From positions 1 to 64,000 of the forward strand of contig JBIOXV010000187.1 of NCBI GenBank assembly GCA_044869805.1: DNA of 64,000 bases, in the 5' to 3' direction. The notes beneath the pieces were generated by a model, which searched no databases, was not told where the DNA came from, and saw only the letters and a program-made list of their open reading frames with translations. Position numbers and translations under genes: made by a program. This DNA is from CAWDVR01 sp044869805. Lineage in GTDB: Bacteria; Acidobacteriota; Thermoanaerobaculia; Multivoradales; SZUA-115. Shown one piece after another: positions 43,385 to 51,514 of this stretch (positions are counted from its first letter, which is position 1; each line of letters opens with the position of its first letter).

Positions 43385-43800
43385 GGCCAGGCCCACCACA
43401 GGACCAACAGGTAGGAGAAACCGGCGAGCACCGAGAGGCCGAGCGGTGCGGGGAAGAAGTAGCGCTTGGCGAGCAGCGCGGCGACCAGCGACACCACCAG
43501 ATCGAGCCCGGCGATCGCCGCGCTCTCCGTCACCACCCGGGGCGCCACCCAGGCCAGCAGCAGGTTGAGCAGGCCGTAGGCGAGGGTCATGGTCCCCGTC
43601 ATCCAGCTATAGCCCTCGAACAGGTGGAGGTAGGTGCGGGTCACCCCGGGCATCTCGGCCGGGGTCTCGCGCAGCGCGCGCACGTAGTCTTTGCCGCGGT
43701 CGGCCTTGCGATCGTGGACGAAAGCGAGCGCGTGACCGATCCCGTACAGCGCCAGCGCCCCGGAGCCGACGTAGAAGGCGATCAAGCTGCGGCTCACCAT
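43381..43800 (-). CDS. Small four-helix membrane protein
   Basis: A 139-residue membrane protein with about four hydrophobic helices (SLIAFYVGSGALALYGIGHAL, MTGTMTLAYGLLNLLLAWV, AIAGLDLVVSLVAALLA, GLSVLAGFSYLLVLWW). A conserved-looking loop HDRKADRGKDYVRALRETPAEMPG follows helix 1. I do not recognise the family with certainty. It overlaps the preceding glycosyltransferase gene by seven bases and the following fusion gene by four, so it is tightly co-translated with both and is probably a partner in the same glycan pathway. Confidence 0.65.
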   Translation of the reverse strand: MVSRSLIAFYVGSGALALYGIGHALAFVHDRKADRGKDYVRALRETPAEMPGVTRTYLHLFEGYSWMTGTMTLAYGLLNLLLAWVAPRVVTESAAIAGLDLVVSLVAALLAKRYFFPAPLGLSVLAGFSYLLVLWWAWP

Positions 43801-45491
43801 GCGGCGGCCTTTCCGGTCGCGGCCGGCTCAGCGGCGGCCAGCGGGTCGAGGGCCCGGCGGCGGTAGATGGCGACCACGTAGCCTTCCTTGAGCCGCGCCG
43901 GCGTGACCTCCCCGGTCTCGATCACCCAGGGCAGCGGCCGGGCGCTGGGCATGCCGCGGGCCAGGGCCACCAGGCGGTACTGCGCCTCGACCCGCGGCCC
44001 GCTGCGCTCCCAGTCGGCGAGCATCGGCTTGCCCCCGGGATCGAGGCGCATGAAGACCAGGTAGTCCGGGGAGCGTCCCAGAACGTAGTCGATGTCGAAC
44101 TTCTCGTGGCCGGGGCTGCCCACGCCCACCGGCATCGCGCGGTGCGCGATGTGGGCATCGGTCAATCCGAACATGTCGATCGTCGGCAGGTCCGAGTAGT
44201 AGGGGATCGCCCCCGCCGGCTGCGCCGCGATGGTGGTGCCAGGCGGCACCTCGGCCGCGAACCAGTGCCCGAGCTCGATCCAGCCCTGCTGGATGGCGGA
44301 GATCAGGCGCAGATCGCCGCGCTTGGTGAGTGGCCAGGAGAAGAAGGCTGCGTTGGCAATCACCACCGCCGCCAGCACCGCGGCGAGTGCCTGGCGCAGC
44401 CGCGGCGCAGGCACGGCGCGCCCCGCCGCCGCGACTCCGGCGCTGGCCAGCACCAGCAGCAGCGGCAGGGCCGGCATCAGGAAGCGGGGGCCGAGGAGAA
44501 ACAGGAAGTCGCCGCCTACGAGCACGAAGTAGGCCGCGGTCACCGCCACATAGCCGGCCAGCAGGCGCGCCGGGCGGTACTTCCAGGCCGCCGCGGTGCC
44601 GATCGCTCCCAGGAGCAGGGGTAGCTCGAGACTGCTCTCCCGCACCGCCTGGCCCAGGAAGCGCAGGCCGCGCCCGGCCTGCCCCAAGCTCAGGCCACCG
44701 ACCTTGGCGTAGAAGGGGTTTGGGAGCAGCCAGCCGTAGTAGAGGTAGCGCCAGGCGAAATAGGGAAGGTAGACAGCGGCGAAGGCCGCGGCCGTCACGG
44801 CCGCACGCCGCCAGCGCTGGCCGCTCGCGCCCTCGCCCCAGGCGACCTCGAAGGACAGCAGCAGGCCCGCGCAGAGCACGGCGTCGGGCCGGGTCATGGT
44901 GGCGAGGCCCAGCACCAAGCCGACCCACAGCGGCCGAGCGCCTTCGAGGTAGAGGGCGAAGGCGCCCACCACCAGCAGCACGAAGAGCGAAGTCTCCATG
45001 CCGGAGCCGATGTAGCGCGCCGGGGTAGCCATCGCCGCGAAGGCGAGGGGCGCAAGCAGGGCCAGGGCGGGCGGCCCGAGGCCGGCACCGGCGAGCAGTC
45101 GGGCGCCCAGACGGTGGACGACCCACAGGGTGACAGCGGTGGCGGCGAACGAGAGGCCGGCGGCGACCGCCGGTAGGTCAAAGCCCAGCCGGCGCCCGAG
45201 CGCCAGCAGAGCGACCCACAGAAACGTGACGTAGCCCTCCACCTTCTCGCCGGCGTTGAACACCGGGCCCGCGCCATCTGCCAGGTTGCGGGCATAGCGA
45301 AAGAGGATGAAGGCGTCGTCCATGATCAGGCTGGTCTGGTAGAGCTGCAGCGCCCGCAGCCCGACCACCGCGGCGGCCGCCGCGAGGAGCAGCCAGCGCA
45401 GGGCGGTCCGGTCCAGCAGGCTCGGCCGTGCGGCGTCGAGCGGCTGGCGGCCGGTGGAAACCAGTATTGCCGGCGAGAGGTCGGCGTTCAT
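43794..45491 (-). CDS. Multi-spanning GT-C/PMT-like glycosyltransferase
   Basis: A 565-residue integral membrane protein with about 11 helices in its first 400 residues and a soluble C-terminal part. After helix 1 comes LIMDDAFILFRYARNLADG: the DD pair and following Arg/Asn fit the catalytic first loop of GT-C enzymes (PMT/ArnT/Alg relatives) that use polyprenyl-phosphate sugars. GEKVEGYVTFLW, SGMETSLFVLLVVGAFALYLEG and GDFLFLLGPRFLMP are typical of the family. MNADLSP (45491) is preferred; a longer GTG start at 45557 would begin inside a hairpin. The downstream overlapping genes indicate an operon for envelope sugar transfer. Confidence 0.78.
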   Translation of the reverse strand: MNADLSPAILVSTGRQPLDAARPSLLDRTALRWLLLAAAAAVVGLRALQLYQTSLIMDDAFILFRYARNLADGAGPVFNAGEKVEGYVTFLWVALLALGRRLGFDLPAVAAGLSFAATAVTLWVVHRLGARLLAGAGLGPPALALLAPLAFAAMATPARYIGSGMETSLFVLLVVGAFALYLEGARPLWVGLVLGLATMTRPDAVLCAGLLLSFEVAWGEGASGQRWRRAAVTAAAFAAVYLPYFAWRYLYYGWLLPNPFYAKVGGLSLGQAGRGLRFLGQAVRESSLELPLLLGAIGTAAAWKYRPARLLAGYVAVTAAYFVLVGGDFLFLLGPRFLMPALPLLLVLASAGVAAAGRAVPAPRLRQALAAVLAAVVIANAAFFSWPLTKRGDLRLISAIQQGWIELGHWFAAEVPPGTTIAAQPAGAIPYYSDLPTIDMFGLTDAHIAHRAMPVGVGSPGHEKFDIDYVLGRSPDYLVFMRLDPGGKPMLADWERSGPRVEAQYRLVALARGMPSARPLPWVIETGEVTPARLKEGYVVAIYRRRALDPLAAAEPAATGKAAAW

Positions 45492-45539
45492 CGGGGCGCG
45501 CGCTCTGGCGAGGAAATCTACCACTCCATACACAACGAT

Positions 45540-45569
45540 GGCTCCCGGCAGGAGCACCGACCGGGAGCC
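45540..45569 (-). terminator. Hairpin after the 262-residue gene (weak terminator)
   Basis: GGCTCCCGG (45540-45548) and CCGGGAGCC (45561-45569) are perfect inverted arms with a 12-base loop, 28 bases past the stop at 45597. On the minus strand it is followed by ATCGTTGTG, not a T-run. It probably reduces read-through into the glycosyltransferase operon. Confidence 0.45.
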
Positions 45570-45596
45570 ACTTCAGATACCGAGGCTCGCCCGCGC

Positions 45597-46385
45597 CTAC
45601 TTCGAGGCGACCACGGACGCCGCGTTCGGCGACAGCGGCAGGTGGCGGACGACTTCACGGAACTTGACGATGCCGGAGGTCAGGGTGCCGACCTCGCGCC
45701 CGTTCGACAGCATACGAATCGGGTCGACGGTCACCGAAGCCTGGTGGCCGACCGGCGGGATCGTCGTCACCTCGGAGAACCACACCGCGTGATCCTTGGT
45801 GGTCATCTCGAGGCCCAGGTCCTGCATCGAAACGTTGACCGCCACCGGGGCGCGGCAGACCGCGAGGACGGGGGCCTCCTCGGACGACTCCTCGGGGCGG
45901 GCAGCGCTCTCGGAGGCCAGTGCATAGTGCGCGTGCTCGGGGATGGTGATGCGGCCGACCTGGCCCACCGCCGGGCGGGACGAGTCGAGCGTCACGTGGA
46001 CGCGGCCGAACACCTTGCTGGTGCCCACCAGGTCCATCGCCACGAACTGCGTGTCGGTGACCGCGGTGGCCCAGTTGTCGGTGGTCGGCTTGCCATGGGT
46101 GACGGCGATCCAGCCGGTCAGCTCCACGGTGTCCTCACCGACGCCGTCGATGGTGTAGCTCTCGTCGAGCTTGACGCGCATCACGTCGACGCCGGGCTCG
46201 GGAAGGGTGTAGGGCTGCAGCGGGAGGGCATCCAGGTTCGCAAGGCCAGCCTGCGACAGGGAGCTCATCTCGTTGACCAGGGCAGCCACGACCACCTTGT
46301 CTGAGTTGCCAGCGCTGACGCCGACCGCTGCGGCGGCCGCGACCAGCAGTGCGACCGCGATCAGCCAGTGCTTACGAGTTGTCAT
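45597..46385 (-). CDS. Secreted protein of unknown function, 262 residues
   Basis: The ATG follows AGGAGG at five bases, an excellent site. The signal peptide is MTTRKHWLIAVALLVAAAAAVGVSAG. The mature part is beta-rich: DGVGEDTVELTGWIAVTHG, TQFVAMDLVGTSKVFGRVHVTLD, RITIPEHAHYALASES, and VLAVCRAPVAVNVSMQDLGLEM. It has only one cysteine and no enzyme motif. It resembles small secreted beta-sandwich proteins listed as domains of unknown function (possibly the DUF6073 kind), but I cannot confirm this. It is bracketed by a hairpin downstream and ~220 gene-poor bases upstream, so it is probably transcribed alone and strongly. Confidence 0.65.
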   Translation of the reverse strand: MTTRKHWLIAVALLVAAAAAVGVSAGNSDKVVVAALVNEMSSLSQAGLANLDALPLQPYTLPEPGVDVMRVKLDESYTIDGVGEDTVELTGWIAVTHGKPTTDNWATAVTDTQFVAMDLVGTSKVFGRVHVTLDSSRPAVGQVGRITIPEHAHYALASESAARPEESSEEAPVLAVCRAPVAVNVSMQDLGLEMTTKDHAVWFSEVTTIPPVGHQASVTVDPIRMLSNGREVGTLTSGIVKFREVVRHLPLSPNAASVVASK

Positions 46386-46477
46386 GTGTCCTCCTAGTAA
46401 GAGGTGGTACTTTTCGTACTACTGCCAAAGCAGCTATCGAAGCAACTACCTCTGAAAGGAACTCAAGGCCGCGAGCT

Positions 46478-46622
46478 CTACTCGCTGATCTCCACTGTCC
46501 ACCGCCCCTCCTTTCCCACCTCGACGGGGCCCGATCCAGCCGTGCTCCGCGGGTACTGTGCGATCTTGGGCCTCAAATAAAGGGTGCCGTGTTCCACCTC
46601 GTTCGGGTCATCGCCCCGGGGA
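46478..46622 (-). pseudogene. Out-of-frame coding-like tail, probable frameshifted C terminus
   Basis: Beyond the stop at 46608 of the second di-heme cytochrome gene, the neighbouring minus frame stays open to a TAG at 46478. It reads GDDPNEVEHGTLYLRPKI and ends KEGRWTVEISE, with a GC-rich third codon position. A one-base change in the CCCCGGG run (46614-46620) would join it to the cytochrome as a ~45-residue extension. Either a real frameshift, a sequencing error or chance; there is no ribosome site for an independent gene. Confidence 0.4.
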
Positions 46623-48497
46623 AACCGGCACCGGGGGCCTGAGCAGGTCGGGCAGGCCGTCGCCGTTGGCGTCGGCCAGCGCCGGCAGCGTCTCGCCGTA
46701 GGATTCCGCAAGGTTCAGCAGCTCGTAGGAGAAGTACTCGTCGCCGTCCGGTCCGCGGACCTTGCCGCGATAGACCGGCGGCACCCGGAACAGCAGCTCG
46801 GGCTGGAAGCGCTCCGGCCCCACCTCGCGGCCGGCAACCTGGTAGCGCTGGGCGACCGAGCAGTCGCCGTCGAGGTCGGCGGGCAGCACGTCCGGCTGGT
46901 AGAGCACCAGTGAGCGCAGGAAGGCGAGCAGCGCCCGGCGGTCCGCCTCCGGCGCCGCGAGGTAGGCGGCGGTGGAAGCCGCCGCCTCGCCGCCGTGACG
47001 GCGGATCGCGTGGTCGAGCGTCGGGCTCCTGCCGTCGTGGCCATAGGGGGCGGTGGAGCCCACGCCCCAGAGCGGCGGTGTGCGGTAGCGCTTCAGCACG
47101 AAGAACCGTCCCTGGTAGTGATAGTGCTCGTGATACCGCTCACCGAGGTCATGGTGGCGAAGATCGCTGAACATGTCCTCGACCAGGAAGGCGCCCCGCC
47201 TGGGCTCGAGCAGGGTCTTGCCGCTCTCGGTCTTCACCGTCCGGGTCAGGGGCTGGAGGCGGCCCTCGAGCCGGCGATCCTCCGGGTCGTAGCCGACCTC
47301 GAGGTGGAAGAAGCGGCGGTCGCCGGGCAGGCCGGTGGCCGCGTCGGCGGCACGGATCTGCCAGTCGGAGAGATGGCAGCTCGTGCAGCCCATCGAGCCG
47401 AGGAGGGCACGGCCGCGCCGGGTCTCGTCCGTCTGTGCCCCCAGAGCCGGCGCCGGGTGGTTGAGCAGGTACCACTCGACCAGGTCGACCTCGCCCTCGC
47501 CCATGGTGCCGGGGGTGTCGGGCTGCATGCGGGCCAGGGCCTCCAGGGTGCTCGGCTGCAGCTCGGGGTTGGGCTGCAGGGCGCCGGCGTTCGAGGTGCC
47601 GGACCACGGCTGCTCCGGCGCCCGCCGCGCCCCGGCCCCCACGCCCCAGAGCAGGGTCGGGTCGTCGGCGGCGACGCCCATCACGGTCAGGAGAGCGCCG
47701 TTCTGGAAGATGCGGATGGTGGGCACCTGGTGGTCCCCGACCGAGGAGGAGAAGACCGCGAACGACACGTCGTAGCCCACCACTCCGGCGTCGCTCAGGC
47801 GCGCCGGCTTGCCCTCGGGGGTGCGCCGCACCACGCGGCCCGCAGCATCGACGTAGATCGGCTGCACGGTGGGGTTGAGGTCGGGCCGCCGGTCGCCGTC
47901 CTCGTCGGAGAGGGCGCCGAAGTCCACCACCGAGCCGGGCGTCGCCTCGAAGGCCGCCCGCTTTCCCGCCGTCTCCGCCGGCACGTCGAGGAAGCCGTTG
48001 CGGTTGGCGTCGTGCGCCGCGAGCAGCTCGGCGCGGAGCTGCTGCGCCAGGACCTCCATCAGCCCGGCGCCGAAGAGGTGCGGCGTGTTACGGCCGAAGC
48101 CCGGGGGCTCGGCGGTGTTGCCGCCGGCACCCGGCGAGCGGAAGGGCAGGTTGTGGCACATGCCGCAGGAGGTGGTAGTGGCGGCCACCATGTGCTCGGT
48201 GACGGTGGTGAACACGCCCTCGTCCTTGCCCCACTCGTGGAAGAAATAGGAGCGGCCGCGCTGGTAGGCGAGCCAGGGGTCGGTCTGCTGCAGGTGCATG
48301 GAGGTGCCGGGAACCTCGGGCGTCGCGGAGTGGATCACCCGCACCCGCTTCTCGCGCAGCGACAGCCCCGAGGGGTCCTCCGGCCGCACCGAGATCTGGG
48401 CCACCGCCGCGGCGGCGAACAGCGCTGCCGCGGCGAGCGCTCCGAGCTTCAGGCGGGCAGCGCGCCTAGGGAGTGTTGAGCGCTTGCTTGGCGGCAT
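46608..48497 (-). CDS. Di-heme c-type cytochrome oxidoreductase (DHOR/COG3488-like), copy 2
   Basis: A 629-residue periplasmic protein with signal anchor near residues 15-34. Two CxxCH haem sites are seen: C111-GM-C114-H and C371-TS-C374-H. The segment RTPPLWGVGSTAPYGHDGRSPTLDHAIRRHGGEA is characteristic of di-heme oxidoreductases (DUF1111/MauG-peroxidase relatives). DxNxDG-like calcium loops occur (DANRNGFLD, DLDGDCSV, DANGDGLPD). ATG 48497 follows GGAG and overlaps the end of the previous gene by 32 bases. It is clearly a paralogue of the upstream gene. The reaction is unknown; electron transfer or oxidative chemistry in the periplasm is likely. The C terminus may be frameshifted (see 46478-46622). 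Confidence 0.85.
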   Translation of the reverse strand: MPPSKRSTLPRRAARLKLGALAAAALFAAAAVAQISVRPEDPSGLSLREKRVRVIHSATPEVPGTSMHLQQTDPWLAYQRGRSYFFHEWGKDEGVFTTVTEHMVAATTTSCGMCHNLPFRSPGAGGNTAEPPGFGRNTPHLFGAGLMEVLAQQLRAELLAAHDANRNGFLDVPAETAGKRAAFEATPGSVVDFGALSDEDGDRRPDLNPTVQPIYVDAAGRVVRRTPEGKPARLSDAGVVGYDVSFAVFSSSVGDHQVPTIRIFQNGALLTVMGVAADDPTLLWGVGAGARRAPEQPWSGTSNAGALQPNPELQPSTLEALARMQPDTPGTMGEGEVDLVEWYLLNHPAPALGAQTDETRRGRALLGSMGCTSCHLSDWQIRAADAATGLPGDRRFFHLEVGYDPEDRRLEGRLQPLTRTVKTESGKTLLEPRRGAFLVEDMFSDLRHHDLGERYHEHYHYQGRFFVLKRYRTPPLWGVGSTAPYGHDGRSPTLDHAIRRHGGEAAASTAAYLAAPEADRRALLAFLRSLVLYQPDVLPADLDGDCSVAQRYQVAGREVGPERFQPELLFRVPPVYRGKVRGPDGDEYFSYELLNLAESYGETLPALADANGDGLPDLLRPPVPVSPGR

Positions 48498-50457
48498 CTG
48501 TGGCTCCAATCCCGGCCTGCTGCGGCAGGGGGTCCACGGCGTCCGGGAAGCCGTCGCGGTCGCTGTCGCGGCGGAAGGCGAGCGCCAGCCCGAAAGCTTC
48601 GTCGCGGTTCTCGATCAGCATCAGGCGGCGCGGCGTGCCGTAGGCGTCGACCACGTCCTTCAAGTGGCGGTAGCGCGGCGCGACCTTGAACAGGAAGCGT
48701 GCGTCGAAGCGTTCGTACCCGACGTCCTGCCCGGCGACCTCGAAGCGCTCGGCCACGGCGCCGTCGCCGTCCACGTCGGCGGGGATCTCGTCGGTGGTGT
48801 AGAGCACCAGCGACTCGAGGTACGCGAGCAGGCGACGGCGCTCCGCCGCCGGCAGCGCGCGGTAGCGGTGAGCTTCCTCGGTCGCCGCGCCACCGTGAGC
48901 CTGGATCACCTCGTCGAGGCCGGGGAAGCGGCCATTGTGGCCGTAGGGCGCAGTGGAGCCCACGCCCCACAGCGGCGTGGTGCGGTGCTCGCGCTGCAGT
49001 GAGCCGTCGAAGCGCCGCTCCCAGAACTCGGGCCCCAAGTCCCACTGCTTGAAGTCGGTGTAGAGGCGCGAGACCACGAAGGCCTCGCCGCGCGGCACCC
49101 GCTGCCCGGAGGGCAGCACGCGGTCCAGCCGTACCAACCGGCCCCTGAGCGCCGGCTGCCCGTCGGGCCCTGGCTCGCTGCGCGTCTGGAGCTCGAAGAA
49201 CCGGCGGTCGCCGGATAGGCCCCGGGCCGCGTCGCGCGCCTCGATGCGCCAGCTCTCGACGTGGCAGCGCGCGCAGCCGACGGCGAGCAGCGCCGAGCGC
49301 CCGGACTCGCTCTGCGGGGTGGCCAGCACCGCCGGCGTCGGGGCGTTGAGCATGGCGAGCTCGACGGCGTCGACGTCGCCCTCGGAGAGCTCGTTCGGAT
49401 AGCCGTCGGCGTCCGGGTCGTCACGCGACAGGCCGCTCTCGGTGCGCCGGCGCCCGAGGTCGGGCGAGCCCCCGAAGTCGAACTGCTGGGCGCCGGCGAG
49501 CGAGACGCGGGCCAGGCCGCCGCGCATCGGGAGCTGCGTGGGGTCGAAGGCCTGGAGGCCCATGTGGACGTCCGCCGCGCCGGTATAGAAGCCGCGCAGG
49601 GTGGTTGCTTCACCGCCCTCGGCGACGCGGCGCCCGGCCAGCAGGCGGGTGCCCCGGCCCCAGCCGAAGGGCTGGGGCGCGAAGCCGAAGCCGGCGGCGC
49701 GCGGGTCGGCGAGGCTCACCGCGTCGGGGAGCAGCTCGCCCCGCGCGTCCACGTACCAGACGCGAAACAGCGGGTTGAGGCGCGGCACGCCATCGGCGCC
49801 CGGCGAGAGGTCGCCATAGTCGATCTCGGGGGCCTCCGGCAGCGGCCGGATGCGCACCGGCGAAGGCGCCGCCACCTCGGCTCGCGACAGCACGCCGTCG
49901 CGGTCGCGGTCGTAGGCGACGAGGATCTGGCTACGGATCTGTTCGCCGAGCATCTCGATCAGGCCGGCACCGAAGAAGTGGGGCGTGCTGCGGCCCTCGC
50001 CGCCGGTCGAGCCGATGCTCTGGCCGGCCCCCGGCTCGCGGTACGGGGTGGAGTGGCAGAAGCCGCAGCTCGCCGTGTGATCGCGGGTGAAGCGTGACGA
50101 GCCGCCGTGGGTCACCACCTCCGGCCGGTCCACGTACAGCGGCACGCTGTGCTCGCCGCTGCGGCCGTAGACCCCGTGGGACGGCCGGAACTGGCGGTTC
50201 AGGAGGTCCTTGCCGAGCTGGTAGAGGAGGAAGGGGTCCTCGTCCTGGAGCTGGCCGGTAGTACCCGGCTGGGCGGCGCCCGCGCCGTGCACCAGGTGGA
50301 CGAGCGGATAAGGGATCGAGATTCCCGTCGGGTCGTTGTCGCTCTCCGCCACCTGCGCCGAGGCCGATCGCGGCACGCCGAGAGCCACCGCCAGGGCCGC
50401 GACGCCGAGCAGGGCCGGGGCGAGCGCCGCGAACCGCGGCCGCCGCGCCGGGATCAC
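48466..50457 (-). CDS. Di-heme c-type cytochrome oxidoreductase (DHOR/COG3488-like), copy 1
   Basis: A 663-residue exported cytochrome. GTG 50457 overlaps the TGA of the LolA-like gene (GTGA). The signal peptide ends near VPRSASAQ (about 35). Haem sites are C131-GF-C134-H in HTASCGFCHSTP and a second CARCHVESW near residue 400. The C-terminal HRTTPLWGVGSTAPYGHNGRFPGLDEVIQAHGGAA matches the DHOR family. Four DxDxDG-type calcium motifs are present (DRDRDGVL, DDPDADGY, DVDGDGAV, DSDRDGFP). It shares the whole plan with the downstream paralogue; the pair may form a heterodimer. Confidence 0.87.
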   Translation of the reverse strand: MIPARRPRFAALAPALLGVAALAVALGVPRSASAQVAESDNDPTGISIPYPLVHLVHGAGAAQPGTTGQLQDEDPFLLYQLGKDLLNRQFRPSHGVYGRSGEHSVPLYVDRPEVVTHGGSSRFTRDHTASCGFCHSTPYREPGAGQSIGSTGGEGRSTPHFFGAGLIEMLGEQIRSQILVAYDRDRDGVLSRAEVAAPSPVRIRPLPEAPEIDYGDLSPGADGVPRLNPLFRVWYVDARGELLPDAVSLADPRAAGFGFAPQPFGWGRGTRLLAGRRVAEGGEATTLRGFYTGAADVHMGLQAFDPTQLPMRGGLARVSLAGAQQFDFGGSPDLGRRRTESGLSRDDPDADGYPNELSEGDVDAVELAMLNAPTPAVLATPQSESGRSALLAVGCARCHVESWRIEARDAARGLSGDRRFFELQTRSEPGPDGQPALRGRLVRLDRVLPSGQRVPRGEAFVVSRLYTDFKQWDLGPEFWERRFDGSLQREHRTTPLWGVGSTAPYGHNGRFPGLDEVIQAHGGAATEEAHRYRALPAAERRRLLAYLESLVLYTTDEIPADVDGDGAVAERFEVAGQDVGYERFDARFLFKVAPRYRHLKDVVDAYGTPRRLMLIENRDEAFGLALAFRRDSDRDGFPDAVDPLPQQAGIGATDAAKQALNTP

Positions 50458-51305
50458 CGCCTGCCTCCCGCGCCGCCGGCCGCCGGCAGCGCCGCCACGG
50501 TGTCGATCAGCGTCGCCAGGGCCGCCGGCTCGAACAGCTCCGCCTGCGCCGGTGCGTAACGCGGTTGGAAGTCTTCGAGGGTGAGCACCGAGGAGTGGTC
50601 GTCCGGCGCGGTCATCACCATGCGAGTCTCTGTCCAGGCGCCGTCCACCTCGCGCACTCCCTCGACCCGCATGCGCTTGAAGACCTCGGGCGGCTTGCCC
50701 TGGGCCGCCGCCCGGAGCTGGTCGACACCGAGGAGCAGGGGTGGGTCGGTCGCCAGGTAGAAGCGGGAGATGGTGGCGCTCACCGGGTCGGCCCCGCGCT
50801 CCAGCGTCGCCTCCACGATCCACACCGCGCGGCCGAGGAGCGTTTCGCGCCCGAGAGTGCGCAGGCTGAAGCCGCGGGTGGGGAGCTGCATGCGCATGTC
50901 GCGGTAGCCGAAGTCCGAGCCCAGCAGGCCCTCGTCGAAGTGGCTCGGCGCCACCGCGAGCACCCGCCGGTCGCCGGCCGGAAGGTGCAGGTACACCTTC
51001 ATGCCGGTGGGCTCGCGCGGGTCCTCGATCAGCAGGTAGTTGGTGCCCCGCAAGCCGCGGGGCTCCTCGAGCACGAACACCGTGCGCACCGCCCCGCCCT
51101 CCTGGCGCCAGAGGTTGGTGACCTCGAAGGTGCGGGTGACCTCCTGGCCCGAGCGCAGCTCGAGCTTGACCAGGCGGCGGCCAGGGTTGCCAAAGCTGCG
51201 GGCGTTGTAGGCGGCGATCAGACGGGCGGGATCGGGCGCACCGGGCGTGGCCGCGGGCGCCAGCGTGGCGAGGACCGAGAGGAGAGCTGCGGTAGCGCGG
51301 ACCAT
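50454..51305 (-). CDS. LolA-like outer-membrane lipoprotein-sorting protein
   Basis: A 283-residue periplasmic protein with a signal peptide (MVRATAALLSVLATLAPAATPG). The body fits the LolA-like fold found next to MMPL/RND pumps (COG2834 type): DPARLIAAYNARSFGNPGRR, TRTFEVTNLWRQEGG, RTVFVLEEPRGLRGTNYLLIED, MKVYLHLPAGDRRVLAV, LGSDFGYRDM. Such proteins bind lipids or lipoproteins in the periplasm. The MMPL pump gene lies 209 bases upstream on the same strand and the two cytochromes follow with overlaps. ATG 51305 is the start that leaves a clean signal peptide. Confidence 0.8.
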   Translation of the reverse strand: MVRATAALLSVLATLAPAATPGAPDPARLIAAYNARSFGNPGRRLVKLELRSGQEVTRTFEVTNLWRQEGGAVRTVFVLEEPRGLRGTNYLLIEDPREPTGMKVYLHLPAGDRRVLAVAPSHFDEGLLGSDFGYRDMRMQLPTRGFSLRTLGRETLLGRAVWIVEATLERGADPVSATISRFYLATDPPLLLGVDQLRAAAQGKPPEVFKRMRVEGVREVDGAWTETRMVMTAPDDHSSVLTLEDFQPRYAPAQAELFEPAALATLIDTVAALPAAGGAGGRR

Positions 51306-51343
51306 GCTGTGACTGTTCCGACCCCCCTCCCGCCGCGCCTCTG

Positions 51344-51364
51344 GAAACGAAGGGCCTTCGTTTC
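51344..51364. promoter_or_regulatory. Perfect palindrome upstream of the LolA-like/cytochrome operon
   Basis: GAAACGAAGG (51344-51353) and CCTTCGTTTC (51355-51364) are 10-base arms around one base, about 40 bases before the ATG at 51305. In a gene-free gap this suits an operator for a dimeric regulator or a 5'-leader hairpin. Confidence 0.5.
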
Positions 51365-51386
51365 TGTCGCGACCGCAACACACCAG

Positions 51387-51403
51387 AGAGGTTAGAAACC
51401 TCT
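51387..51403. promoter_or_regulatory. Second palindrome in the same leader region
   Basis: AGAGGTT (51387-51393) and AACCTCT (51397-51403) are perfect arms around AGA, 22 bases from the first palindrome. It lies beside the only AT-rich patch of the gap (about 51404-51440), which probably holds the promoter of the minus-strand operon. Confidence 0.45.
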
Positions 51404-51514
51404 AGTTGTTGTCCTGACTTCTACTAATAAGAACAAGGAGCAAGCCGGGTGCCAACAGAGGGGGGTCTGATTCCGGCCGCTCTGCCTTCCCAGGCCAGCG
51501 TTTCGAGTACCTGT

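Noticed and set aside
48466..51381. 971-codon frame extending the first di-heme cytochrome upstream
   Set aside because: The extra part is the shadow of the LolA-like gene; the GTG at 50457 with the GTGA overlap and a clean signal peptide is the real start.
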